From Labedaea rhizosphaerae (GTDB taxonomy: Bacteria; Actinomycetota; Actinomycetes; Mycobacteriales; Pseudonocardiaceae), in assembly GCF_004362825.1 (NCBI RefSeq), contig NZ_SNXZ01000006.1:310001-374000 (forward strand): DNA of 64,000 nt. The letters are read 5' to 3'. The position numbers were made by a program, and so were the translations under genes. This document shows positions 26,805-33,874 of the stretch, in pieces; position 1 is the first letter of the stretch; each line of letters opens with the position of its first letter. Under the pieces are notes generated by a model that saw only the letters and a list, made by a program, of their open reading frames with translations, made no database searches and was not told the origin of the DNA.

Positions 26805-27138
26805 CCGGGTAACGGATTAATCGAGGTAGCGGCCCATTCGGGAGGTTTCTCACCGACAAGGTGCCGTCTCGGTCACTCCGAAACATGACACAAACGTCCG
26901 GCCAGGAGCATGTTGTGACCACTTTGCGTGATGGGTGGGCAGGGACGAAAGTCCCCCAGATGCAGCAAAAAGACCCCTAGTCGCGGATTGGTCCATGCTG
27001 TAGCGTCACGCAGCGTCAAGGAACACGGCACGAACGGCCCCGGCCGTACCGGCACACCCCCGTTGCCTTGATTTTATGCGCCGCCCCCGGGAACCATCCG
27101 GCGGTGCTCCCGGTTGGTGCGTGCGCAGGGAGAAACAC
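26805..27138. promoter_or_regulatory. Long sigD leader with DosR-box-like palindrome
   Basis: 334 bp without a gene. At 26942-26955 GGGACGAAAGTCCC has perfect 5-bp arms and resembles the DosR/DevR box (GGGAC-n4-GTCCC core); it could equally be a GAAA-capped RNA hairpin. Further possible elements are TTGGTC near 26988 and TAGCGT near 27001. The length suggests regulation above the sigD start. Confidence 0.4.
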
Positions 27139-27747
27139 GTGACATCTGGCCCGGTCGTTCAAAATTCAATCGCCCCTGACCTGAAGGGCCCCGACTTCCA
27201 CAAAGTGGTCGTCGACGCACAGGCGGGCGACAGGGAGGCTATTGCGACGTTGTTCGTGCGGTTGCAGCCGGCAGTGCAGCGGTACTGCCGAGCCAGGATC
27301 GGCCGCTCGGGTTCGTCGTACTCCTCGGCGGACGACGTGACGCAAGAGATTTGCCTGGGTGTGCTTGGGGCGCTGAAGAAGTTCGCCGACGACCCGTCGT
27401 CGTTCTTGCCCTTCGTGTACGGCATCGCGTCGCACAAGGTCGCCGACCACTACCGCAAAGCAGGTCGTGACCGCACGGACCCGGTCGCCGACATGCCCGA
27501 CCTCGTCGACCGCAACGTGGGTCCCGAGCAGTACGCGCTGCGCGGTGACCTGCGTGCCAAGTTGCTGCAACTCATGGACCGGCTCGCGCCGCGCCAGCAG
27601 GAAATCCTGCGGATGCGGTTGATCGTCGGTCTGTCGGCCCAGGAGACCGCGACGGCCATCGGCCTGACCGCGACCGCGGTGCGCGTCACCCAGCACCGCG
27701 CGTTGAACAAGCTCCGCGAACTGGCCGCGGGCCTGGACCTCCGCTAA
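27139..27747 (+). CDS. sigD: ECF sigma factor, SigD-like
   Basis: 202 residues. Sigma region 2 reads VQRYCRARIGRSGSSY, ADDVTQEICLGVLGALKKF and LPFVYGIASHKVADHYRKAGRDR. Region 4 reads PRQQEILRMRLIVGLSAQET and TAVRVTQHRALNKLREL. The FxYGIAxHKVAD segment and overall length fit mycobacterial SigD. GTG at 27139 follows CAGGGAGA at 7 bp; an ATG at 27076 is in frame but gives an implausible arginine-rich lead. In mycobacteria sigD is next to its anti-sigma gene rsdA; none is seen here, where a terminator follows at once. Confidence 0.86.
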   Translation: MTSGPVVQNSIAPDLKGPDFHKVVVDAQAGDREAIATLFVRLQPAVQRYCRARIGRSGSSYSSADDVTQEICLGVLGALKKFADDPSSFLPFVYGIASHKVADHYRKAGRDRTDPVADMPDLVDRNVGPEQYALRGDLRAKLLQLMDRLAPRQQEILRMRLIVGLSAQETATAIGLTATAVRVTQHRALNKLRELAAGLDLR

Positions 27748-27765
27748 ACAGCGACACCTCAACAG

Positions 27766-27799
27766 ACCGGCGCGTCGGCACCCCCGACGCGCCGGTTTT
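27766..27799 (+). terminator. Rho-independent terminator of sigD
   Basis: ACCGGCGCGTCGG and its complement (13-bp arms) enclose a 4-base loop and are followed by TTTTGTTT, 18 bp after the stop. A convincing intrinsic terminator. Confidence 0.9.
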
Positions 27800-27834
27800 G
27801 TTTCGCCATCTTTCCCTCACCCCGCACCCCACCC

Positions 27835-28115
27835 ATTCATTCCACATGAATACCTCCTTCCATCCCGCAAATTCCCAGCTCTCCCCACACCTCCCGCTCC
27901 GCCCTCACGGGAACTAGCCCGCTAAATCCCGCTAAAGGGACGGGGGTTGCGTTAGTGGCAAGAGTGCGTGGGCGAGGGTCGGACCTCTTCATTCATTCCG
28001 CATGCATGCGTGGGTGGTGGCGGGAAACTGCTGGTCAGCGGATCGGCGGGCTGGGAAGTGCGGGGGAATTAGCCTGCTGAACCCCTTGAAGCGTGAGGTG
28101 GGGGTTGTTACGAGG
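27835..28115. repeat. Diverged tandem duplication of an intergenic element (~155 bp period)
   Basis: The 336-bp gene-free stretch between sigD and the next gene holds two copies. ATTCATTCC(A/G)CATG starts at 27835 and 27991 (156 bp apart). A core GGGAA(C/T)TAGCC(C/T)GCTRAA with a CCCC/GGGGGTTG partner starts at 27909 and 28064 (155 bp apart). The distance between the two blocks is 74 and 73 bp. A related single copy lies at 18011-18066. Confidence 0.5.
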
Positions 28116-28135
28116 GGTGTGGGGAAGAGTTGGGG

Positions 28136-29359
28136 TCAGAGGGTGGCGAGGCGGCGGGTGAGGAAGTCGCGTTCGGCCGGGTTGGTGGTGAGGGCGAGGG
28201 CCTCGCGGTAGGCGGCGGCGGCTTCTTCGGGACGGCCCAGGCGGCGCAGGAGGTCGGCGCGGGTGGCGGGCAGGTAGTGGTAGTCGGCCAGGCGGGGATC
28301 GTCGGCCAGTTCGGTGAGCTCGGCCAGGGCGCGTTCGGGGCCTTGCGCCATGGACAACGCCGCGATGCGGTTCAAGGCGACCACCGGGGACTGCCAGACC
28401 GTGGCCAGCACGTCGTAGAGCCCGACCACTTGCTCCCAGTCGGTCTCCTCGTAGCTCGGCGCCTCCGCGTGCAGCGCCGCGATCGCCGCCTGCACGGCGA
28501 ACCGGCCGGGACGCCCGCCGCGCAACGCGTCGAAGACCAGTTCGCGGCCCTCCTCGATGGCGACGCGGTCCCAGCTGGATCTGTCCTGTTCGGACAGCAG
28601 CAGCATCCGGCCGCCGGCGTCGGTGCGCGAACCGCGGCGGGCGTCGAGGAGGACCAACAGGGCGAGCAGGCCCGTCGCCTCGCGCTCGTCGGGCATCAGC
28701 GCGTGGACCAGGCGGGCGAGGTCGATCGCGAGCGCCGTCAGGTCGGCGCGGACCAATCCCTCGCCCCGCGGCGCCGTGTGCCCGGTGGTGTAGACCAGGT
28801 GGACCACGGTGAGCACGGCGTCGAGCCGGTCGGGCAGCTCCGCCGGGCCGGGTACCCGGAACGGGATGCCCGCGCCCGTGATCTTCTTCTTCGCCCGGGT
28901 CACGCGCGCGGCCATGGTCGGCTCGGACACCAGGAACGCGTCGGCGATCTCCCCGGTGGTCAGGCCGCACAACAACCGCAACGTCAACGCCACCTGTGCC
29001 TCACGCGCGAGCGCTGGGTGGCAACAGGTGAAGATCATCCGCAGCCGGTCGTCCGGCACGGCTTCGGGCCGGGGCGGCGGGTCGTCGGACGGCGGTTCGA
29101 CCAGCAGCGGCAGCTTCGCGCGCAGGGTGCTCGACCGGCGCATCGCGTCCATCACGCGCCGGCGCGCCACGGTGGTCAGCCACGCGGCGGGGTTGCCCGG
29201 CACCCCTTGCCGGGTCCACACCTCGAGCGCAGCGACGTACGCGTCCTGCACGCACTCCTCCGCGAGGTCGAGGTCGCCGGCGACGCGCACCGTCGCGGCG
29301 AGCACGAAGGCCCACTCGCGCCGGTGCGCGTCCGCGACCGCGTCGGCCGGTTCGATCAC
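28136..29359 (-). CDS. Second ECF42-type sigma factor with C-terminal extension
   Basis: 407 residues. Region 2 (VRVAGDLDLAEECVQDAYVAAL, WLTTVARRRVMDAMRR), region 4 (LTTGEIADAFLVSEPTMAARVTRAKKK) and the ~200-residue helical extension (GLLALLVLLDARRGSR, DWEQVVGLYDVLATVWQSP, EEAAAAYREALALT) match the ECF42 plan, as in the paralogue at 13573. GTG at 29359 overlaps the YCII stop by 4 bp. It is likely transcribed from the ECF42-type promoter at 29740-29766, which has the same boxes as that of the first operon, so the two sigmas may cross-talk. Confidence 0.9.
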   Translation of the reverse strand: MIEPADAVADAHRREWAFVLAATVRVAGDLDLAEECVQDAYVAALEVWTRQGVPGNPAAWLTTVARRRVMDAMRRSSTLRAKLPLLVEPPSDDPPPRPEAVPDDRLRMIFTCCHPALAREAQVALTLRLLCGLTTGEIADAFLVSEPTMAARVTRAKKKITGAGIPFRVPGPAELPDRLDAVLTVVHLVYTTGHTAPRGEGLVRADLTALAIDLARLVHALMPDEREATGLLALLVLLDARRGSRTDAGGRMLLLSEQDRSSWDRVAIEEGRELVFDALRGGRPGRFAVQAAIAALHAEAPSYEETDWEQVVGLYDVLATVWQSPVVALNRIAALSMAQGPERALAELTELADDPRLADYHYLPATRADLLRRLGRPEEAAAAYREALALTTNPAERDFLTRRLATL

Positions 29360-29697
29360 TCGAAGACCATGACCGGCCGCACCTCCACGCCACCGAACTC
29401 CGCCGGGCACAGCTTGCCGACGGCGATGGCGGTGTCGAGGTCGGGCGCCTCGATCACGTAGTAGCCGCCGAGCGCCTCCTTGGTCTCCACGAACGGGCCG
29501 TCGGTGACGACGTCGCCGCGGATGGTGGTGGCCGTCGGGGTCGGCTGCAACGCCTCACCGCCCAGGAGCTTGGCGCCGTGCTCGGGCACCTGCTCGGTGA
29601 ACCGGCTGTGCGCCTGCATGACCCGCTCGAACACCTCGGGCGTCGCGTTGGCGTACGACTCTTCGTTCTCGTAGATCAGGATCAGGTACTGGGCCAT
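29356..29697 (-). CDS. DGPF/YCII-related domain protein, partner of the second ECF42
   Basis: 113 residues: MAQYLILIYENEESYANATP at the start, TDGPFVETKEALGGYYVIEA with the diagnostic DGPF motif intact, and CPAEFGGVEVRPVMVFE at the end. ATG at 29697 follows AGGAG. It is first in a two-gene operon with the ECF42 sigma factor. In the other copy in this window the DGPF motif has become DRPF. Confidence 0.9.
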   Translation of the reverse strand: MAQYLILIYENEESYANATPEVFERVMQAHSRFTEQVPEHGAKLLGGEALQPTPTATTIRGDVVTDGPFVETKEALGGYYVIEAPDLDTAIAVGKLCPAEFGGVEVRPVMVFE

Positions 29698-29739
29698 GTC
29701 GATCTCCTAGTTTTCGGAGGTCCATTCGAACACCCCTCC

Positions 29740-29766
29740 GTCGGATGGGGTCGGTGGGAATCGACA
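29740..29766 (-). promoter_or_regulatory. ECF42-type promoter of the second YCII-sigma operon
   Basis: Read on the minus strand: TGTCGA (29766-29761), a 17-bp spacer and CGAC (29743-29740), 42 bp before the YCII start codon. The boxes and spacer equal those at 15172-15205. Confidence 0.65.
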
Positions 29767-29784
29767 GCCTGTTCCAAGATTTTT

Positions 29785-30373
29785 TCAGCGAGTCCACTCT
29801 GGAGAGCGGCCGAGCAGTCCGATGAGGCGTTGGTGCGGGGAAGCGGTGTCCGCAACGTCCACTCGGTACGCGAACGCCGCGCCCGGCCCGCGCGACGGCG
29901 GTTCGTTCGGGATCCGCTCCGCGATCGCCATGCCCGCCTCGGTCAGCGCCGGGTCCGGTTCGCTGAGCCGATCCGGCCGGCCCAGCGCCCGCGCTACGTC
30001 CCAGCCGTGCGCCAGGTAGTCCACGAAGTGGAACCCGACCGCGATCTTGCCCGGGACCGCACGCCCGAACTCCGCGAGGTACACCTCGTCGTCGATGGAC
30101 CGGAACGCTTCGGTCGCCTCGGCCGCCGATGCGACGAACGCCGCGTGCGGATCTTCCTCCAGCCGTCGCGGCTCCCAGTCCGATTTGTCCCGCGCACCAC
30201 CGGAAGCGGCCGCCGCGAACCCCCTTGTTCTGCGCGACCAGGTGCTCGATCAACTCCATCAGGTTCCACGCACCGCACGGCGTCGGTGCGGACCAATCCG
30301 CGGGCCGCGCCTCGGCGATCAGCCCCGCGGTCCACGCCATGGCCAGCCGGTCCAACTCGACGATGTCGCTCAC
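29785..30373 (-). pseudogene. TIGR03086-type (DinB / maleylpyruvate isomerase-like) gene with frameshift
   Basis: The start reads MSDIVELDRLAMAWTAGL then PTPCGAWNLMELIEHLVAQN, the typical metal-binding N-terminus of this mycothiol-dependent-isomerase-like family. The frame then breaks. After a run of five C on the plus strand (30220-30224) the homologous protein continues one frame over: KSDWEPRRLEEDPHAAFVA, VPGKIAVGFHFVDYLAHGWD, ending HQRLIGLLGRSPEWTR at 29785. Removing one base of that run restores about 195 continuous codons. It is either a recent pseudogene or a homopolymer sequencing error; the rest looks intact. Confidence 0.8.
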
Positions 30374-30476
30374 GATGTCAACCTAGCCGCGTGGTCGATC
30401 CCTTTTGGCTCAAGGCGACACGTTCGCACCGCGGCTAGTCTGGGGAGACTGCCCGCGACTGGTGAGGAGGATCCGC

Positions 30477-31850
30477 ATGGCGATCATGCCGGTCACCGAC
30501 TCGATGTTCCTGCTCGCGGAGTCCCGCGAGCACCCCATGCACGTGGGTGGCCTGCAACTGTGGAAACCGCCCGCCGACGCGGGTCCGGACTACCTCGCCG
30601 AGCTGCACCACCGGTTGCTGGCCACCGAGGTGCGCTCGCTGTTCCGGCGCCGGTTGCGCGGGCCGATCGGCCTCGGCCAGGCCTGGCGCATCGACGACGA
30701 CATGGACCTCGAGTACCACATCCGGCTCTCCGCGTTGCCGCGTCCGGGCCGGGTGCGTGAGCTGCTCGAACTGGCCGGCCGGCTGCACGGTTCGCTGCTC
30801 GACCGGCACCGCCCGCTCTGGGAGTACCACCTCATCGAGGGCATGACCGACGGGCGGTTCGCCAGCTACACCAAGGTGCACCACTCGCTGCTCGACGGCG
30901 TCAGCGCGCTGCGGCTGCTGGCGAAGTCGCTGTCCACCGACCCGGACGCACGCGAGCTGCTGCCGCCGTGGGGCGAGCCGCCGGCCAGCGAGAAGAAGGG
31001 CCCGCGCGCTAACGGCGGTCCACTGGCCGGGATCCGCGGCGCGGCCAAGGCGGTCGGCGAGCTCGCCGGGCTCGCGCCCGCGTTGTGGCAGACGGCCAAC
31101 GACCTGTTCCGCGAGCAGAGCGCCAGCACGCTCGCCTCGCCCGCGCCGCGTTCGATGCTGAACGTGCCGATCACCGGCGCCCGCCGGTTCGCCGCCGACC
31201 AGTGGGACATGGACCGGATCAGGAAGGTCAGCAAGGCCGCGGGGGCCACGCTCAACGACGTCATGCTGGCGATGTGCTCGGGGGCGCTGCGCCGCTACCT
31301 CTTGTCCTATGACGCGTTGCCCGAGCGGCCGCTGGTCGCCGGCGTTCCCGTGTCGCTGCGGGCCCGCAAGAAGGACAGCGGCGACAGCGGCAACGCGGTC
31401 GGCCTGATCCTGTGCAACCTCGCGACCGACCAGGCCGACCCGGCCACCCGCCTCGCCGAGATCCACGCGTCGATGACCAGGGGCAAGGAGTTCTACGCGG
31501 GGATGAGCCCGCTGCAGATCACCGCGTTGTCCGCGTTGCCGCTGATCCCGCTCGCGGTCGGCGTGCTGCCCGGCGGCACCAAGGTGATGAGCCCGCGGTT
31601 CAACGTCCTGATCTCCAACGTGCCCGGCCCGCCGCGGCGGCTCTACTGGAACGGCGCCGAGCTCGACGGGATCTACCCGGTGTCCATTCCGTACGAAGGC
31701 CAGGCGCTCAACATCACCGTTACCAGCTACGCGGGCCGGCTGGCCTTCGGGCTGACCGGCTGCCGTCGCACGGTGCCGCACCTGCAGCGGCTGCTCGGCT
31801 ACCTGGAGGACTCGCTGACCGAGCTGGAGAAGGCCACGTCCGGCGTGTAG
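30477..31850 (+). CDS. Wax ester synthase / diacylglycerol acyltransferase (WS/DGAT)
   Basis: 457 residues. The acyltransferase motif HHSLLDG is present (His135-His136, Asp140-Gly141) within SYTKVHHSLLDGVSALRLL, as are PLWEYHLIEG upstream and the C-terminal NVLISNVPGPPRRLYWNGA block. It joins acyl-CoA to diacylglycerol or fatty alcohol, giving triacylglycerol or wax ester at the inner membrane face. ATG at 30477 follows GGTGAGGAGG. It stands alone; no other lipid-storage gene is adjacent. Confidence 0.92.
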   Translation: MAIMPVTDSMFLLAESREHPMHVGGLQLWKPPADAGPDYLAELHHRLLATEVRSLFRRRLRGPIGLGQAWRIDDDMDLEYHIRLSALPRPGRVRELLELAGRLHGSLLDRHRPLWEYHLIEGMTDGRFASYTKVHHSLLDGVSALRLLAKSLSTDPDARELLPPWGEPPASEKKGPRANGGPLAGIRGAAKAVGELAGLAPALWQTANDLFREQSASTLASPAPRSMLNVPITGARRFAADQWDMDRIRKVSKAAGATLNDVMLAMCSGALRRYLLSYDALPERPLVAGVPVSLRARKKDSGDSGNAVGLILCNLATDQADPATRLAEIHASMTRGKEFYAGMSPLQITALSALPLIPLAVGVLPGGTKVMSPRFNVLISNVPGPPRRLYWNGAELDGIYPVSIPYEGQALNITVTSYAGRLAFGLTGCRRTVPHLQRLLGYLEDSLTELEKATSGV

Positions 31851-31859
31851 GGCGAGGGA

Positions 31860-32060
31860 TCAGCCGCTCTTGCGGCGGAACTGGCGCTTGCCGCCGGCCC
31901 GGCCGTGGGAGTCGTGCACCTTGGACGAGGCGTCCGCGTGGGCGGCGCGCGCCGTGGTGGCGGCCTGCTTGCGCTCGAGGGCTTCGCGGAACTTGCGCTT
32001 CACGTCCTCGGTCTCGGGGGTGGCCTCGTCGTTCTCGTTGGCTTCCGGTGCGTCCGACAT
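31860..32060 (-). CDS. DUF5302 family small protein
   Basis: 66 residues, highly charged: acidic N-terminus (EANENDEATPETED), central helix VKRKFREALERKQAAT, a short SSKVHDSHGRAGG segment and a basic end KRQFRRKSG. Size and ending match the small actinobacterial DUF5302 family, whose function is unknown. ATG at 32060 follows AGGAGG. The basic C-terminal patch suggests nucleic acid contact, by inference only. It is convergent with the WS/DGAT gene, 9 bp apart. Confidence 0.8.
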   Translation of the reverse strand: MSDAPEANENDEATPETEDVKRKFREALERKQAATTARAAHADASSKVHDSHGRAGGKRQFRRKSG

Positions 32061-32150
32061 GGCCCCAACCTCCTGTGAACCGACGTGTGCGATGCGAGCG
32101 TGGCACGAAGATCGGTGCCGCGCGAACTCATTTCATCCTATGTTGGGCCC

Positions 32151-32624
32151 ATGACCTACCTCGGTGACACCGGCGAGATCAGCGCCCTGTACCGGCCGGC
32201 GGCCGAGATCCAGTCCGTGGTACGCCCCTTGAGCACGTCGACGTTCGTCGCGCCCGGCTCGGTGACCAACGGGCAGTACGGCTTGTTCCGCTGGGACATG
32301 CGCCCGGAGTCCGGGGGCCCGGACGCGCACTTCCACAAGACCTTCTCCGAAGCCTTCTACGTCCTCGACGGCACCGTGGGCCTGTTCAACGGCGACAAGT
32401 GGGTGGACGCCAAGGCCGGTGACTACCTGTATGTCCCCGAGGGCGGCGTGCACGCGTTCCACAACAAGTCGGACGCGGCGGCGTCGATGCTGATCCTGTT
32501 CGCGCCGGGCGCGCCGCGGGAGAAGTACTTCATCGAGCTGGCGGAGATCGCGGAGAGCGGCCGCAAGCTGACCGACGAGGAGTGGCTCGAACTCTGGGCC
32601 CGCCACGACCAGTACCCGGCTTGA
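32151..32624 (+). CDS. Cupin-domain protein
   Basis: A 157-residue single cupin barrel. Motif 1 is PDAHFHKTFSEAFYVLDGTV, with two His and a Glu as metal ligands; motif 2 is GDYLYVPEGGVHAFHN with the last His. A helical tail IELAEIAESGRKLTDEEW follows. It could be a metal-dependent enzyme or a sensor; the fold alone does not decide. ATG at 32151. It stands alone, divergent from DUF5302. Confidence 0.85.
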   Translation: MTYLGDTGEISALYRPAAEIQSVVRPLSTSTFVAPGSVTNGQYGLFRWDMRPESGGPDAHFHKTFSEAFYVLDGTVGLFNGDKWVDAKAGDYLYVPEGGVHAFHNKSDAAASMLILFAPGAPREKYFIELAEIAESGRKLTDEEWLELWARHDQYPA

Positions 32625-32647
32625 CGCTGAAGGCTGTCGCCAGTCGG

Positions 32648-32683
32648 TTGCGGATATTGCGCTTATTGCGGATAATGCGTTTA
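32648..32683. promoter_or_regulatory. Four 9-bp iterons before the toxin-antitoxin pair
   Basis: TTGCGGATA, TTGCGCTTA, TTGCGGATA, ATGCGTTTA follow one another without gaps (32648-32683), ending 35 bp before the antitoxin start. The stretch is clearly AT-richer than its surroundings. It is a probable autoregulatory operator read by the HTH antitoxin. Confidence 0.65.
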
Positions 32684-32718
32684 GGCCCTCAATCGATCGC
32701 GAGGCTGTGGGAGACGCC

Positions 32719-33174
32719 ATGACCAGGTTTGATGCTGCGGCGCTGACACCGGACCAGCGGGATGTTCGGACGGCACACGACGCGTTGCCGCACATCAAGG
32801 CGTACCTCGCCAGGCATCACGCGCGCGACGTCGTGCGGCTCGTCGCCGATGGCGGGGACGAGCCCCTCGAGGTTCCGCGAGCCGCGATCGAGTTGCTGGC
32901 TCGCATCCTGACGCACATGGCGGCAGGCCAGGGCGTGTCCATCGTTCCGGCCAACGCCGAGCTGACGACCCAGCAGGCTGCGGCGATGCTGAACGTCTCA
33001 CGTCCCTTCTTAATCAAGCTGCTGAACGATGGGAAGATCGAGTACCGCACGGTCGGGACGCATCGACGGGTGTTGGCGGAGTCGCTGCGTGACTACATGC
33101 GCGCGGAAGCTCAGCGCATGAGCGATGTCGCAAGCGAACTGACGGCTCTGAATCAGGAGATGGGGCTGACGTAG
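32719..33174 (+). CDS. Antitoxin with excisionase-type helix-turn-helix
   Basis: 151 residues. The first half (LPHIKAYLARHHARDVVRLV, PLEVPRAAIELLARILTHM) should bind the toxin. Residues about 81-117 (LTTQQAAAMLNVSRPFLIKL, GKIEYRTVGTHRRV) are a MerR/excisionase-like DNA-binding domain. ATG at 32719 follows GTGGGAGA. The PIN toxin gene starts 3 bp after its stop. Both genes use less GC-rich codons than their neighbours, which fits horizontal transfer. It should neutralise the toxin and repress the promoter at the 9-bp iterons. Confidence 0.85.
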   Translation: MTRFDAAALTPDQRDVRTAHDALPHIKAYLARHHARDVVRLVADGGDEPLEVPRAAIELLARILTHMAAGQGVSIVPANAELTTQQAAAMLNVSRPFLIKLLNDGKIEYRTVGTHRRVLAESLRDYMRAEAQRMSDVASELTALNQEMGLT

Positions 33175-33177
33175 GCC

Positions 33178-33747
33178 GTGGCGTTCGTTGTTCTTTACGA
33201 TGCCAACGTCCTGTATCCGTCAACACTGCGCGATGTGCTGATCCGCATTGCGCAGGGTGGATTGGTGCAAGCGAAATGGACAGACCGCATCCTCGATGAG
33301 ACGTTCTCCAGCATCAAGCGGAATCATCCAGACATCGACATTGCCAAGCTGGATCGCACTCGTGTGTTGATGAACCAGGCGGTGCTCGACTGCCTGGTCA
33401 CCGGTTACGAGCCGCTGGAGCATGCCTTCGAGCTGCCGGATCCCGACGACAGGCACGTGCTCGCGGCTGCCGTCAAGAGCCAAGCTCAAGTCATTGTCAC
33501 GGAGAACATCCGTGACTTTCCAGACCACGTCCTGGAGCCGCTGGGAATCGAGACCAAGACCGCTGACGAATTCTTGGTGGATCAATACTGGCTCAACGAA
33601 GCTCGTGTTGTCAGTGCGATCCAGCAGGTGGCGGATTCCTGGAAGAAGCCCCCTGGCATCTACGAGGATGTTCTCGATCGGCTGGCGGCCTCTGGCTTGC
33701 TCGAAGTGACAGAGCTCCTGCGTGGACCGGGCGGTCGATTCACGTGA
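33178..33747 (+). CDS. PIN-domain toxin (type II TA)
   Basis: A 189-residue PIN ribonuclease, cleaving RNA with Mg2+. The acidic site is complete: Asp in VLYDANVLYPS, Glu in DRILDETFSSI, Asp residues in PDPDDRHVLAAAVKS and the VTENIRDFP segment. A C-terminal extension (RVVSAIQQVADSWKKPP) lengthens it beyond typical VapC (about 130), placing it in the longer COG4113/PIN_3 group commonly paired with excisionase-like antitoxins. GTG at 33178. It is translationally linked to the antitoxin. Confidence 0.87.
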   Translation: MAFVVLYDANVLYPSTLRDVLIRIAQGGLVQAKWTDRILDETFSSIKRNHPDIDIAKLDRTRVLMNQAVLDCLVTGYEPLEHAFELPDPDDRHVLAAAVKSQAQVIVTENIRDFPDHVLEPLGIETKTADEFLVDQYWLNEARVVSAIQQVADSWKKPPGIYEDVLDRLAASGLLEVTELLRGPGGRFT

Positions 33748-33816
33748 CGGCGGGGTCCGGGGCCGGCGGTGACGGGCTGTCGGGGCCGGCTTGATCACTC
33801 CATGGTGTGCCCTGGC

Positions 33817-33859
33817 TTGACGGCGTTGCCGGAGAGCCAGTTAGGTAAGGCTCACCAAT
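33817..33859 (+). promoter_or_regulatory. Iron-box promoter of the siderophore operon
   Basis: TTGACG (33817-33822) forms a -35-like box, and about 18 bp later the 19-bp iron box at 33841-33859 (TTAGGTAAGGCTCACCAAT) covers the -10 region. It matches the DmdR/IdeR consensus TTAGGTTAGGCTAACCTAA at 15 of 19 positions. Iron-loaded DmdR/IdeR would block the polymerase; iron starvation would open the operon. Confidence 0.8.
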
Positions 33860-33874
33860 TTCGTTGGAGTGCCG

